Part shown: positions 12,401 to 21,298 of the stretch, one piece after another
Position numbering within the stretch: position 1 is the stretch's first letter
How the letters are laid out: each line of letters starts with the position of its first letter
NCBI GenBank assembly: GCA_038025085.1
Contig: CM076144.1
Location: 41,327,001-41,391,000, forward strand
Direction: 5' to 3'
Length of the DNA: 64,000 nt
Source of the DNA: Tetragonia tetragonoides
Lineage: Eukaryota > Streptophyta > Magnoliopsida > Caryophyllales > Aizoaceae
Position numbers and translations under genes: made by a program
The notes under the pieces: generated by a model
The model's input: the letters and a program-made list of their open reading frames with translations, nothing else
Told to the model about the DNA's origin: nothing
Databases searched by the model: none

Positions 12401-15400
12401 GATCAAACACCTAGCTATTTGTACCCAAAAGGTTCTACATTAAAGATTTTGAATTAAGCGCATGAGGCAATTGCCCTCCTATGTGTTGGCTCCTCATAGC
12501 CATAGAAAGTGGCGATATGTACCTGAAAAGATTACTGTGAAAAATGATGGGGTTCTTGATAAAATGGAGCTCAAGAAAGATGTTGATGATGCACATGGAG
12601 GAGAGTTAATAAGTATAATTTATGGTGAAGGGGGGAATGATAGCGATCATCAGTTGTGCAACTCAGGTAGCAGCTGCTTGAGCGAGAGAATGTACTCTTT
12701 TCCATCTACCATATTTTCACCTTGTCAATATGACCACTTTGTTAGTGACATTTCAGCTACCTATCAGCCCCATCTGTGAACTATGAGCAGAAAGTAACAG
12801 TATCTTGTGAAGGCTAGGAAAATTTCAGCTGCGTAGTCTTTCTCGTGAGTTGGTATGTGTGTCCAGGCTTTTAAAGTGTGAAGTGTTAGATTCCAGCTTG
12901 TGTTGTAAGAGGGTGCAAAATAAGCGAAGTAGTTGCTGGTATTGAGTGTCATATCCAAGAACTAGTAAAGCAAATAGTTAAGTGTCTTCTGTCATTTTCT
13001 TGATTGAAAATTGTTTCCATGGTAGTTTCTTCTTTTTGTCATGAAAAGAATATCAATTTAGTTTGGGTGTCTAATTAAAACCCCAAGAAAGCTTACAAGC
13101 GCAAGACGGTCCATAAATTTAGGTCTTTTAACGGCCAATACAAAATCTGAGCTTTGGAACAAATGGTAGTGCACTCCTGCTTTTTGACTGGAAAATATTT
13201 GGACCTTCAAGAATTAAACACCTAAAGATCTTTTGTTTGTTTACCTTAAAAAAGAAGAAGAAAGTGTAGCTATAAAGGCTGCAAACAATGAAGAGGCTTG
13301 GAGATTCAGGAAGGAATATAAAACTTCTGTACTGCTGTTTGTTGCTGTTACGTTGTGATTCTGATTGCATATCTCTATGGTTTCAGATAAGACAGCTAGT
13401 TATGACGTGAAGGTCCAAGGGGTTGAAATATCACCAAATCCAGTTGCCAGAGGCCATCCTGCTACCTTCAGCATCTCTGCGTCTACAGGTGGTTCACATT
13501 ATCTTCATGTTGGCTTTGGTTTTATCTGTACAATCTGATCAAATTCTTATAGTTCTACTGAATTTCATATCAGGGATCATTGTATGGTCATAGAAATTGT
13601 TCAACTTATTTTTATAGGGAAAAATATGTTCATAGAAAACAACATCTCTAGAGACAAGTATTTTCTGACGTTCAATATCATAGACCGTCCACCCTTTCTT
13701 ATCATAGGGGTACCCCAAAAAAACACATTTTCTACCCCAAATTGTATGAAATGTTTTGTTGCCTCTTGTCAGAGGTATATGAGTTAAATTTACAAGTCTA
13801 GTGAGTGGTCAAGTGGTGAGCCTCACTCCATTATACTTGGTAACAGTGGAAATAGTGAAAAGATACAACATACCTCGTATGTTGGTTAGTAGTCTACATG
13901 CTTACCAGTTTGAATTTCATGTATCTGATGGTTGCTGAACTACGAATAAAATCCTTGTCCTTGTCGTTTAAGATACACTATGGAATACTTTGGAACCAAT
14001 AGTCAGTATGGTGATCACCTCAAGTAGTATCCTGCTCTTGTTTACGCAGGCCTTATTGCTTGATGAATACCTTTTCTGATGTTTGGTCGTGGTAAATGAG
14101 TTCGCATTCCCTTCAACGATATCAGATACTTAAGCTGATATAATGAACTCTTAAGCGTGTGGTGAGCCTAATATTGCTCATGAAGTAATACTAATTGGGT
14201 TGTAATCTAGTTTTCCTTTCTTGTTAAAGCCTTCTATAATTTGGGGATAAGGCTGGTGAGTAGTATTGGTAAGGTGGAATACTGGAATGGTTCAACAAAT
14301 TGTTGTTTGTTGATTTCAAGTTTTCAGTTACGATAACAGATGCTAGTGGAGATAGTAGAGACAGAATTCAACCATCCGGAAATCCTAGTGAGGAAAAGAA
14401 TATTATCAAGCATTATAGGAAAGCATCAGAATGACGAAAAACACAAGCATGACACTGAGCAACCAGGCTGTAGTGCGCTTTAGACTTACCACGACTGCGG
14501 ATTTACACCGCAAACTTTACACATTACCCACAAAAGTTTGCTTCCTCAAATTCTGAACTGCCACTGCAATCAAGACCATGACTATGATTTGGCTCCACTT
14601 AAATTTTTCTCTGAGATTTGTTTCAGAGGTTCCAGGTTCGAGTCTCCTTAAGATCACTAGAGGTTTTTTTTGTCGTTAGCTTCAAGGCCCATGGGATTAG
14701 TTGGGCAAAGCCCAGATACCCATATTATCTTAAAAAAATAAAATAAAGTCATGTAGTTCCAACTATGATGTTTACATGTAACCAAATTGGTACTATTATT
14801 ATATGATTCAAAAATTCTGTCCTAACATTCTTTTGTCAATATGTATACTTTTATAGAGACGTGTTTGATACAGGACAAATACAGGAACTGTTATTTACAT
14901 AGAAATTGCACTTGATTACTTGTTACATTTGAGGTGTTGGTTGGCAAGGTACCAATGTAATCATTTCGTGCTCTAAGATATGAATGTTTCATTGTTTGTT
15001 TATGACGTAAGTCTAATGACCCATCCACATGCATACTTTGATAGTTTCTTTACCTCTGTATGCCTATGTTTTAGGTGATTCAGATATTATAATAATCAGG
15101 TTTCATCAAAATTTGCATTCTTCTCCACAGAAAAAGCAATCTCTGGAGGGAAATTGGTTATCGATGTTGCATATTTCGGATGGTTTATTCACAGCGAGAC
15201 CCATGACTGCTTGTCCAGCTTCCGGTGATTTTATTATTTCTCACTCCCAGGTGTTGCCAGGATTCACTCCACCGGTGAGTCATCTTCATTGTAGTATTAC
15301 TTTGCGTAATTTGGTTAAAACCATCTAAAACGTTTCAAGATTTGTCCAATACCCCTGAATCGTTGCTATTTGGTGAGTACCACCTTAAATCTTTATTCCG

Positions 15401-18400
15401 CCGTACAACTCACACCTTAATTGATTTTCCGGGCAAATCCTTAACTTTACTGACCGTTATACCCTCACGTGTGCCTCACATGACAACTTAAATAAACTAT
15501 CCTTTTTTTTTTCATTTTAATTTTACTATCCTATTTGACCAATTAATTAAACCTTGTCGAAGCTAAAAACATTTTATCGCCGGTGAGATCAAACCCTACC
15601 GACCGACATTTCACGGGGAAATTCGTCATCGCCGGCGATGATGATGTAACGGCTTATTAGGAAAACGTATTATTGCACATATTTTGTGTTAGGAGAAGTA
15701 TTAGGAAAATTTTGAGTATGTAGTAGAAGAAATGTGAAGAGAATTGTATGTGCAATTAAATTTTGCAGATCAAAGGATCATGAGACGTAAATGACAGGCA
15801 TCACTACAGTAGTAGTCCATGCATATATACTACATTACTACAATGCCTAGTTGCGCACAGCACACTTGTAATCCTCATTTTTGGTAATTCACTTTTTCTT
15901 TTTACCTCTCAAAATCCTTATTGATATGTTGAAGAACTATAATATATAAGTAGCTAAACTAATCACTTTGCTGAATAAATTATTGCGTTCGTTCCATATT
16001 TTGAAGTGCTCATATATAATTTTAGAGGTGTTTATTATTCAATGGCTTGCTTATTCTTGTATCTTTTCAAATTTCACCATTACACGTAGTTATTATTCAA
16101 AACTTCCAATAATTTCGCCAAATTTGGAAGTGACGAGGTTCGTAGGGATGTATTTTTTGGTGTAGAATTAAATCCTTGATTGAGGAACTCGCAATCAACT
16201 CAAGGCAAGGCCGTCCCAAGTATACAGCAGTAATTGTGGAACTTGCGGTACTAAAATTAAAGTTAAGGCATTAGAATTTAAAGTTCTATTATTCTTTTGA
16301 GAGGAGACGGAGAAGTCATTTCAACCAAACATCTTACTTATACGAATCATAACTATTATTATTATACATTTATAAAGGAGGCATTTTTATAGGAATATAG
16401 AGATACGCTACCTAAGTAAAAAGCATATATAGGCATTAGAGTTTTATGTGAGTAAACCGTTGTGGACAACCTCCTATCAAAAAATATCCCAAGCTACGTG
16501 ATATAGTAGCAAACAACATGAAAAAAGAAAAGATTAGAAAGAAGGATTTCTCTAGCTTCTCAAGGAGGTAATAAACGTTTCACAGCTTCTTGATTCAAAT
16601 GAGGTAATAAAGTTAGGCCGTTGATCTTCATCGACCGTCGAGCTTCGTCGCACATTAGTCGCACGATTTTCTTCGGATCGTCTGGTTTTGCGACGAAAAC
16701 CCTAGAGAGTGATTTCCGAAGCTTCTCGTAACTCGGCGATTCTCTGGCGATCTCAAACTCGCCGGAGAAATCGGCGTCGATGAAATACCGAGTCGCCGGC
16801 AAGGTAGGGTGAGTGACATCGATGAACTCGTAATTACCGGCGGTGAGACCGCCGGATGATTCCCAGCGTGTTTTACATACGCTAATTTGTTTTTGGCCCT
16901 TAATCCATTGATAATTGCAGGTTCCCATATATCATAATTCTCACCAGATAAAACAATTTTAGTAAGCATTAGACTCGTACCGTCAGAGGGATGAATGTAA
17001 TATGGAAAGCTTGGATCAGCTACGGGATAATCGGACTTGGTACCATCGTTCTGGATAGATCCTGTCATGATGACCTTGCTTCTTGTGAGTAGCTAAAGAC
17101 AGAAATTGGCTGGACTCGTCGGCTTTGACTTCACCAACGGAATATCAGACTCGTCAGCTTTGATTTCACCAACGGATGGAAAAACAAATCTTGAATAGAA
17201 CTTGCAGTGATTACTAATTAGAACAAGGCTTAGATAAGGATCAATGGTGAGACCGCCGGATGATTCCCATCGATGAACTATCCTTATTTTTAAAATGAAA
17301 AAAAAAAGATAGTTCATTTAAGTTGTCATGTGAGGCACACGTGAGGGTATAACGGTCGATAAAGTTAAGGATTTGCCCGGAAAATCAATTAAGGTGTGAG
17401 TTGTACGGCGGAATAAAGATTTAAGGTGGTACTCACCAAATAGCAACGATTCAGGGGCACTGAACAAATTTTGAAACATTTTAGGTGATTTTAACCAAAT
17501 TGCGCTATTATTTTATTGGAAACTTATCAGCATCAGGAAGAAACCCCTTGAGTCACTTTAAGCCAAGGGCCAATAATTGAAAGAGATAAATCATTCATAG
17601 ATACAGTATCTTTTGGGTGGGGGACAACGGATTGTCATCATTAACCAATATGGAGGACTAGATGTTATGTACCCTTGTTTCCTTATGGTTATGGGCACAT
17701 GACAACTTAGGATACGGACCACAACGTCCCCTTCCACTGCTATCCCAGGGATTGTTCTACTTTCCTATAGGACAATGCATTGATTGCAACAATATTTCTA
17801 AAAGGGTGAAAACTGATAAATTACGGCGATTACATTAATATTTTATAAACCGCAAGTAGCAAATAAACCCCAATACTTCAATATAGATTGAAGTTTTGGG
17901 GTATGTTTGCTACTTTGGCGTATTTAGCCGATTCTTAGGAAGTGATCTAATATAAATTGCATCCTTGGGAGTTGATTTCTGAGCCTGCTTCTAATGAATT
18001 CCAATAAAAAGCTTGTGAAAGTTTAGCCTGTTAACATGTTGGAGATTGGCCCAAGCAAAAAAAATGGTTGGAATATGAAGTTGAAATGGAAGAGGTATGC
18101 AAACTGTCAAATTACAGATTTAGTTCCTGTCCCACATAGTTGTTACTTGTCATACCCTCTGTCCCAAATCACAAAATCTCAGCAAGTTAAATGTTTGAGA
18201 AGTAATTTTGAAACACCTGTTGTATTGTAGACTACTACTGGTCTAAGGAACTTTTAATGAGGTTTATTGTCATTAATCTTCCCATTTGTACCTTCTCTCA
18301 AAGTTACTACTTAAATTTATGTCATTTACAAGTGAGACATTTTGGGAAAGAACAAATGAATTCATCGGGAAGCCAGAGGATTATCAACTACATACCCGTT

Positions 18401-19063
18401 GTCGCCTGCCTTGGAGATAGTTGAACAGTCAGGAAATCTAGGTTGCCAGCGATTTGTACTCCATATGAAGGCAGGGAGTTGACACAGGAGTTTGGGATTG
18501 AACTTTTGCTATCGTAAACTTTTATCATAACTCATAATCTCATATACTATAGGTCTTCTACTTGTTCCTTTATCTTTGGTCCTGCTTCTTGGGATTGTGA
18601 TTGCTAGCTCGGTTGGTAAGACCTCTGGAGATCTGTTCGGAGGTTCCAAGTTTGAGTCCCCTCAGGGCCACTGGGGATTTTCCTGGTCGTCAACTTAAGG
18701 GCCATGGGATTAGTCAAGCAAAGCTCGGATACCCATGTTATCTACACACAAAGAAAAAAAGAAAAAATAAAAAGAAAGGCGTTTTTGGTTTATTTAGAAC
18801 CACTGGGTAAAATGAGGCCAGTAATGATTTGGTGTTCAATTGATTTTGGTATCCACTATCCATAGAACTTTGATTAATGTTTCTTACTTTGTTTAACCCT
18901 TATGTTACAGGGTACTTACTCCCTTATGATGAAGATTATAGACGAAGACAAACGTCAGCTATCTTGCATTGGTTTTGATTTTAGCATTGGATTAGCATCG
19001 TCGGTGCTGCCAGTTAAACAGCTAGTTCGTACATCTACTATCTGTCCTTCTATGTATAGATAA
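3468..19063 (+). CDS. ML (MD-2-related lipid-recognition) domain protein, four exons, frameshift in exon 3
   Basis: Exons 3468-3567, 13387-13488, 15131-15274 and 18911-19063, all with GT-AG sites and consistent phases at exons 1-2-3. Exon 1 starts ATG-ATG and gives a hydrophobic signal peptide (IIIIIPLLFSLSLL) and then RYC. Exon 2 reads NKTASYDVKVQGVEISPNPV, exon 3 AISGGKLVIDVAYFGWFIHS then GDFIISHSQVLPGFTPP, exon 4 GTYSLMMKIIDEDKRQLSCI. These are the signature blocks of plant ML proteins, small secreted or vacuolar lipid binders. In exon 3, just after HSETHD (about 15206), the frame shifts: family members have about five residues (like LCDET) here, and a loss of about 14 bp fits. Exon 4 is in frame only with the second half of exon 3. 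Intron 1 holds a LINE, a solo LTR and a MITE; intron 3 holds a Pack-MULE. The gene is either a recent pseudogene or mis-sequenced at one point. Confidence 0.82.
3781..4664. mobile_element. Stowaway-like element, long
   Basis: It begins CTCCCTCCGTTCCACAATGA and ends with the inverse (TCATTGTGGAACGAAGGGAG), with TA on both sides (3779-3780 and 4665-4666), the Tc1/mariner target. A second inner copy of the right repeat occurs at 4604-4622. At 884 bp it is long for a Stowaway MITE. The interior is CT-rich then GGTGG-rich and resembles captured 5'-leader DNA, but I recognise no coding region. It lies in intron 1 of the ML gene. Confidence 0.75.
4905..5675 (-). mobile_element. Solo LTR
   Basis: The segment starts TGTTGGGGA and ends CTCAACA and is bounded by a perfect 5-bp duplication TTTGG (4900-4904 and 5676-5680). 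No internal region or second LTR is present, so it is the product of LTR-LTR recombination. It carries GTGGAAAACCTCTCTCAATT near 5000. The reverse complement of that motif recurs in the LTRs at 35.6-38.6 kb, so the element is in minus orientation and belongs to a related retrotransposon group. It lies in intron 1 of the ML gene. Confidence 0.8.
5805..6005. repeat. Dispersed GTGTCC/GTGTCCGACA-rich repeat
   Basis: Repeated GTGTCC-type words and an ending close to CTGGTAACATAGATACT resemble the segment at 57335-57480 (which ends TGAATAACATTGCT). The type is unknown; no terminal repeats or duplication were found. Confidence 0.35.
6271..10365 (-). pseudogene. LINE ORF2: endonuclease, reverse transcriptase, zf-RVT, RNase H (broken)
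   Basis: The frame opens after a stop at 10366-10368 and reads TIYWNCRGLGQPTTL, the usual start of a plant LINE endonuclease. Endonuclease motifs are FLVETMLEE, DFNALVRQDEKWGG and SDHTPLLL. The first loss is a one-base deletion in the A-run at 8963-8967, between PGPDGLPALFF and the RT part (VKEFFTTGNML). RT motifs include AFVPGRTISDN, QRGIRQGDPLSPFLF and the catalytic FADD. A second shift lies near 7570, before MFQVGNGTSINVWTDPWIP. A TGA near 7167 follows FIWRIA, and the same frame continues through the zinc-binding part (CILCNNAAESEQHLFF). RNase H (6777-6271) keeps FVDAA, YEAEAWA and LKSDA, with its Asp/Glu/Asp residues. Nicks the target, primes and copies the element RNA in active relatives; this copy cannot make the full protein. 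Confidence 0.9.
10660..11912 (-). pseudogene. LINE ORF1: DUF4283 / zinc-knuckle RNA-binding protein (frameshifted start)
   Basis: The likely start is ATG at 11912-11910 (MEDPPPDENF). After about 15 codons the frame shifts by one base near 11866, and the main frame (from 11865) continues MWAMQGKPQVTIMNDFEFLL for about 400 residues. It has a DUF4283-like N-terminal region, a CCHC zinc knuckle CYSCGCMGHERGDC, then an acidic, Ser/Pro-rich tail. In plant LINEs this protein binds element RNA in a ribonucleoprotein particle. It lies directly upstream of ORF2 on the same strand. The zinc knuckle is intact and only the start is damaged. Confidence 0.8.
12197..13386. other. Remainder of ML intron 1; one unexplained 105-codon frame
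   Basis: This is intron sequence between the LINE target duplication and ML exon 2. A + frame at 12462-12779 (starts MRQLPSYVLAPHSHRKWRYV, ends ISATYQPHL) has mixed, protein-like composition but matches no family I know. It could be chance or an exon relic. No other signal seen. Confidence 0.3.
13489..15130. other. ML gene intron 2 with a 5'-truncated SINE
   Basis: Intron between ML exons 2 and 3. At about 14612-14733 is a 5'-truncated copy of the SINE seen complete at 18598-18755: it retains the B-box region (GGTTCCAGGTTCGAGTCTCC) and the shared 3' part (GGCCCATGGGATTAGTTGGG ... AGATACCCATATTATCTT). Nothing else recognised. Confidence 0.6.
15304..17505 (-). mobile_element. Pack-MULE (non-autonomous Mutator-like element with captured gene fragments)
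   Basis: Terminal inverted repeats of roughly 200 bp: left from 15304 (GCGTAATTTGGTTAAAACC), right ending 17505 as its inverse (GGTGATTTTAACCAAATTGC). They are nearly identical through the segment with CACACCTTAATTGATTTTCC. A 9-bp target duplication flanks it, TATTACTTT (15295-15303) and TATTATTTT (17506-17514), as expected for Mutator-like elements. It has no transposase. The interior holds coding fragments on the minus strand (separate entry), plus two short duplications: GTGAGACCGCCGGATGATTC at about 16840 and 17246, and a tandem GCTTTGA-TTCACCAACGGA near 17120-17176. It sits in intron 3 of the ML gene, only 29 bp after exon 3. Confidence 0.88.
16560..17068 (-). pseudogene. Captured chimera: Copia gag N-terminus joined to DUF506 (PDDEXK-like) fragment
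   Basis: From ATG 17068 the minus strand reads DPSFPYYIHPSDGTSLMLTK then LSGENYDIWEPAIINGLRAK, the conserved start of Copia-type gag polyproteins. Near 16875-16885 the similarity switches and the overlapping frame reads VCKTRWESSGG, NYEFIDV, RYFIDADFSGEFEIARESPS and VRLMCDEARRSMKINGLTLL, the C-terminal core of the plant DUF506 family. The two parts are in different frames (gag part 17068 to about 16880; DUF506 part readable to 16560), so a joined protein would need splicing or frameshifting. Both fragments are partial, with no full-length host gene nearby. The DUF506 part keeps a long open frame, so capture was recent or the frame is tolerated. Function as an expressed product is unknown. Confidence 0.78.
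17515..18597. other. ML intron 3, nothing recognised
   Basis: Intron sequence between the Pack-MULE and the SINE. No coding similarity or clear repeats were found. Confidence 0.4.
18598..18755 (+). mobile_element. tRNA-derived SINE (family A)
   Basis: A-box-like GCTAGCTCGGTTGGTAAG is followed by a B-box-like GGTTCCAAGTTTGAGTCCCC about 35 bp later, the internal RNA polymerase III promoter of a tRNA-derived SINE. The 3' part GGCCATGGGATTAGTCAAGC and TACCCATGTTATCT is shared with copies at about 14612-14733 (+) and 56745-56865 (-). An A-rich tail follows. Not a tRNA gene: it has no acceptor stem and is repeated. Confidence 0.78.
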
Positions 19064-19202
19064 GATCTTTGTACATTAAAAAATCTCCTGAACCCACATT
19101 CCTTACACTAATTATGTGATGCATACATGTTAACTAACACTAACAAAAATAAATAAAATTTAACCTTTAACACAAGTGGCTCTTCGTTACCGGAGAAATA
19201 TT

Positions 19203-19363
19203 AGTTTACCCACCGGGTAGTTTATCCAGGTGATGTGTGAATTGGTGATTGGTTGGATTTTGATATTTTATTTTTTAAGTTGAAAATAGTTTATTTGAGT
19301 TCCAATATACAAGCTTATATTTCTTGTCCACGTCACCCGCGTAAACTACCCAGTGGTTTAATC
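19203..19363. mobile_element. Short MITE
   Basis: The left end GTTTACCCACCGGGTAGTTTA and the right end, read inverted as TTAAACCACTGGGTAGTTTA, are inverted repeats about 160 bp apart. No coding content. It lies just downstream of the ML gene stop codon. The exact ends and superfamily are uncertain. Confidence 0.5.
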
Positions 19364-20350
19364 CTAGTGGATAAATTAAGCATTCTCTTCATTTTACGTG
19401 TGTGATGTTCTAAATTTGAAGTATACTACTCACTCCGTTCCAAAATTCTCTTCTTTATGCTTAGCTATGTAGTTCAAGCATACGACATTGTTCTTGTACA
19501 TATCTTTAAGAGTTCTTTCCACAAATATGCAGAGTTAGTTGCAAGTGAAATCAGACCAAATCTTCTGATGATGTATCAACAGGATGCTGCATGTGATATT
19601 TTACAGTAACTCTTATCCTTTAAAAATTTCTGTTAGGAAACTACAAACTCATGCTAGGAGTTTAGCATGGATCATATTGGATCATAATTTGATGAACAAA
19701 GACCCCCTTTGATGGGATTGGGTGGATAAAAAGTACTACTAAGAAAAAAGTCGGGCTTTCGATAGTACAGAAAGTTTCCAACCACCATGGTTACTTTGTT
19801 ATCTAGGTGGTTCCTGGTGATGGAGACTCAGAGAGAGAGAGAAAGGGTTTATAACAAAAGCTTTCTCTCACATGCTAACGAATTATGACCTCTTACCACA
19901 CCTTGTCTCCCAATTTTTAGCTATAATCCACTGCAATCACCTCTAGTATTACTCCTTCCAAGTGACCAATCTTACCACCCCACGTCGAACTCGTCGAACA
20001 CTTGGTGTTGCATTATTGGTCTATGCCCTACTTGATGCCATTAGGAGATGATGATTTGCTATAATTCTCTCACTCAACAATAATCAACAGATACTTTTTA
20101 CAAGCAAAAGAACACTTTTTATAGTACTAATACTTTTTGGTGCTGGAAAGTATTATTTCCCTCTCCCTATCCTGTTCCTAACTAACAAAGAGGATAGCAC
20201 AAAAGAAGTTGGGGCATACCTCTCTTGTCACTCTTGTCATTCCCTTCTTAGCAGTCACTCTCAATCAAGTATATAGCTGAAGTACCATCCATTTCCTGCT
20301 TGGTTTTGTACAGAAAGCCTCGTTCGGAAGGTCGATAAGCCACAAGAGAT
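19364..20350. other. Intergenic / upstream region of the glutaredoxin-like gene
   Basis: Contains a Stowaway-type end fragment (CTCACTCCGTTCCAAAATTC at 19430) without a partner. A TATA-like AAGTATATAGC lies near 20267, about 80 bp before the start codon, and could be the promoter. No other feature seen. Confidence 0.35.
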
Positions 20351-21295
20351 ATGAAGGGTATCAAGGGTAGGTTTCTAAAGAGATTTAGGCCTATCCAATC
20401 AATCTATACTTCAAAACATGCAGTAACTGTTCAAGACGAATCTCGAGAAAAATTCCCTGGTGATGAGAATCCTCAAACTCTACCAAACCACGTAGAACAA
20501 GAGCATAGAACAATCAGTAGCTGCCTTGATCTAAGAGAGGAAGAAATGGAGTCAAGATTTTGCTTAGAGAGGAAGAATAATGGACATAATATATCAGCTG
20601 ATGACTTAACTTCCACCAAGGAAATCGACGTATTTGAAGAATGTGAATGTAAGTTCGACGCAATCCCTGATATGGAGTCTTCAACCTCTTCTTCTTCACC
20701 CATCAGCCCGCGTTCTGACAGCAATGATGAAGATCTCCATACAAAATCCCAAGTACAAGAAACGCGGCCTATGGAGGGAACTGAAGAGTTGTTGGAGTTC
20801 AAGGAGAAATGTCCACCAGGAGGGAGCGACAAAGTCATACTCTACACGACAAGCCTAAGAGGGATCAGGAAAACATACGAAGACTGCCACACCATAAAGT
20901 TTCTTCTAGAAAGCTTTCGAGTTGTGTACTTTGAGAGGGATGTGTCGATGCATCTCGAGTTTCGTGATGAGCTGTGGGGGATCCTAGGGGGGCGGAGCAT
21001 TCCACCTAGGCTCTTCATCAAAGGAAGACACATAGGAGGTGCTGATGAGGTAGTTACACTGAATGAGGTCGGAAAGCTGAAGACGCTACTGCAAGGAATA
21101 CCAGTAGTTGCTAATTCAGCCTCGAACGATTATAAGTGCAGCCATTGTGGAGGGGTTCGATTTTTGCTGTGCTCGGAGTGCCATGGAAGTTGCAAGATTT
21201 ACAAAGCTGAACAAGGAATTCGGGAGAATTTGTTTGGTAGGTGCCTTAAGTGTAACGAGAACGGGTTGGTCAAGTGCTCACTTTGCTCTTTCTGA
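20351..21295 (+). CDS. Glutaredoxin-like protein with C-terminal CxxC zinc domain
   Basis: A single-exon 314-residue protein. Residues 1-155 are polar and low in conservation, with a Ser-rich patch (SSTSSSSPISPRS, about 110-121). Residues 160-250 form a glutaredoxin fold: KVILYTTSLRGIRKTYEDC replaces the usual CxxC active site (no Cys at the first site; Cys179 downstream), then RDVSMHLEFRDEL, cis-proline SIPPRLFIKG and HIGGADEV. Residues 263-312 hold paired cysteines (CSHC, CSEC, C281, CLKC, CSLC), a zinc-binding module found in this plant-specific glutaredoxin group. Because the redox CxxC is missing, a role in binding or regulation is more likely than disulfide reduction. The ATG at 20351 is chosen because the downstream frame is continuous and a purine-rich context (AGAGATATGAAGG) surrounds it. 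It follows the ML gene on the same strand, as I recall for the Arabidopsis At3g1177x block. Confidence 0.9.
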   Translation: MKGIKGRFLKRFRPIQSIYTSKHAVTVQDESREKFPGDENPQTLPNHVEQEHRTISSCLDLREEEMESRFCLERKNNGHNISADDLTSTKEIDVFEECECKFDAIPDMESSTSSSSPISPRSDSNDEDLHTKSQVQETRPMEGTEELLEFKEKCPPGGSDKVILYTTSLRGIRKTYEDCHTIKFLLESFRVVYFERDVSMHLEFRDELWGILGGRSIPPRLFIKGRHIGGADEVVTLNEVGKLKTLLQGIPVVANSASNDYKCSHCGGVRFLLCSECHGSCKIYKAEQGIRENLFGRCLKCNENGLVKCSLCSF

Positions 21296-21298
21296 TCT

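Noticed and set aside
20473..20838. Antisense open frame opposite the glutaredoxin-like gene
   Set aside because: Shadow of the coding strand with no family resemblance.
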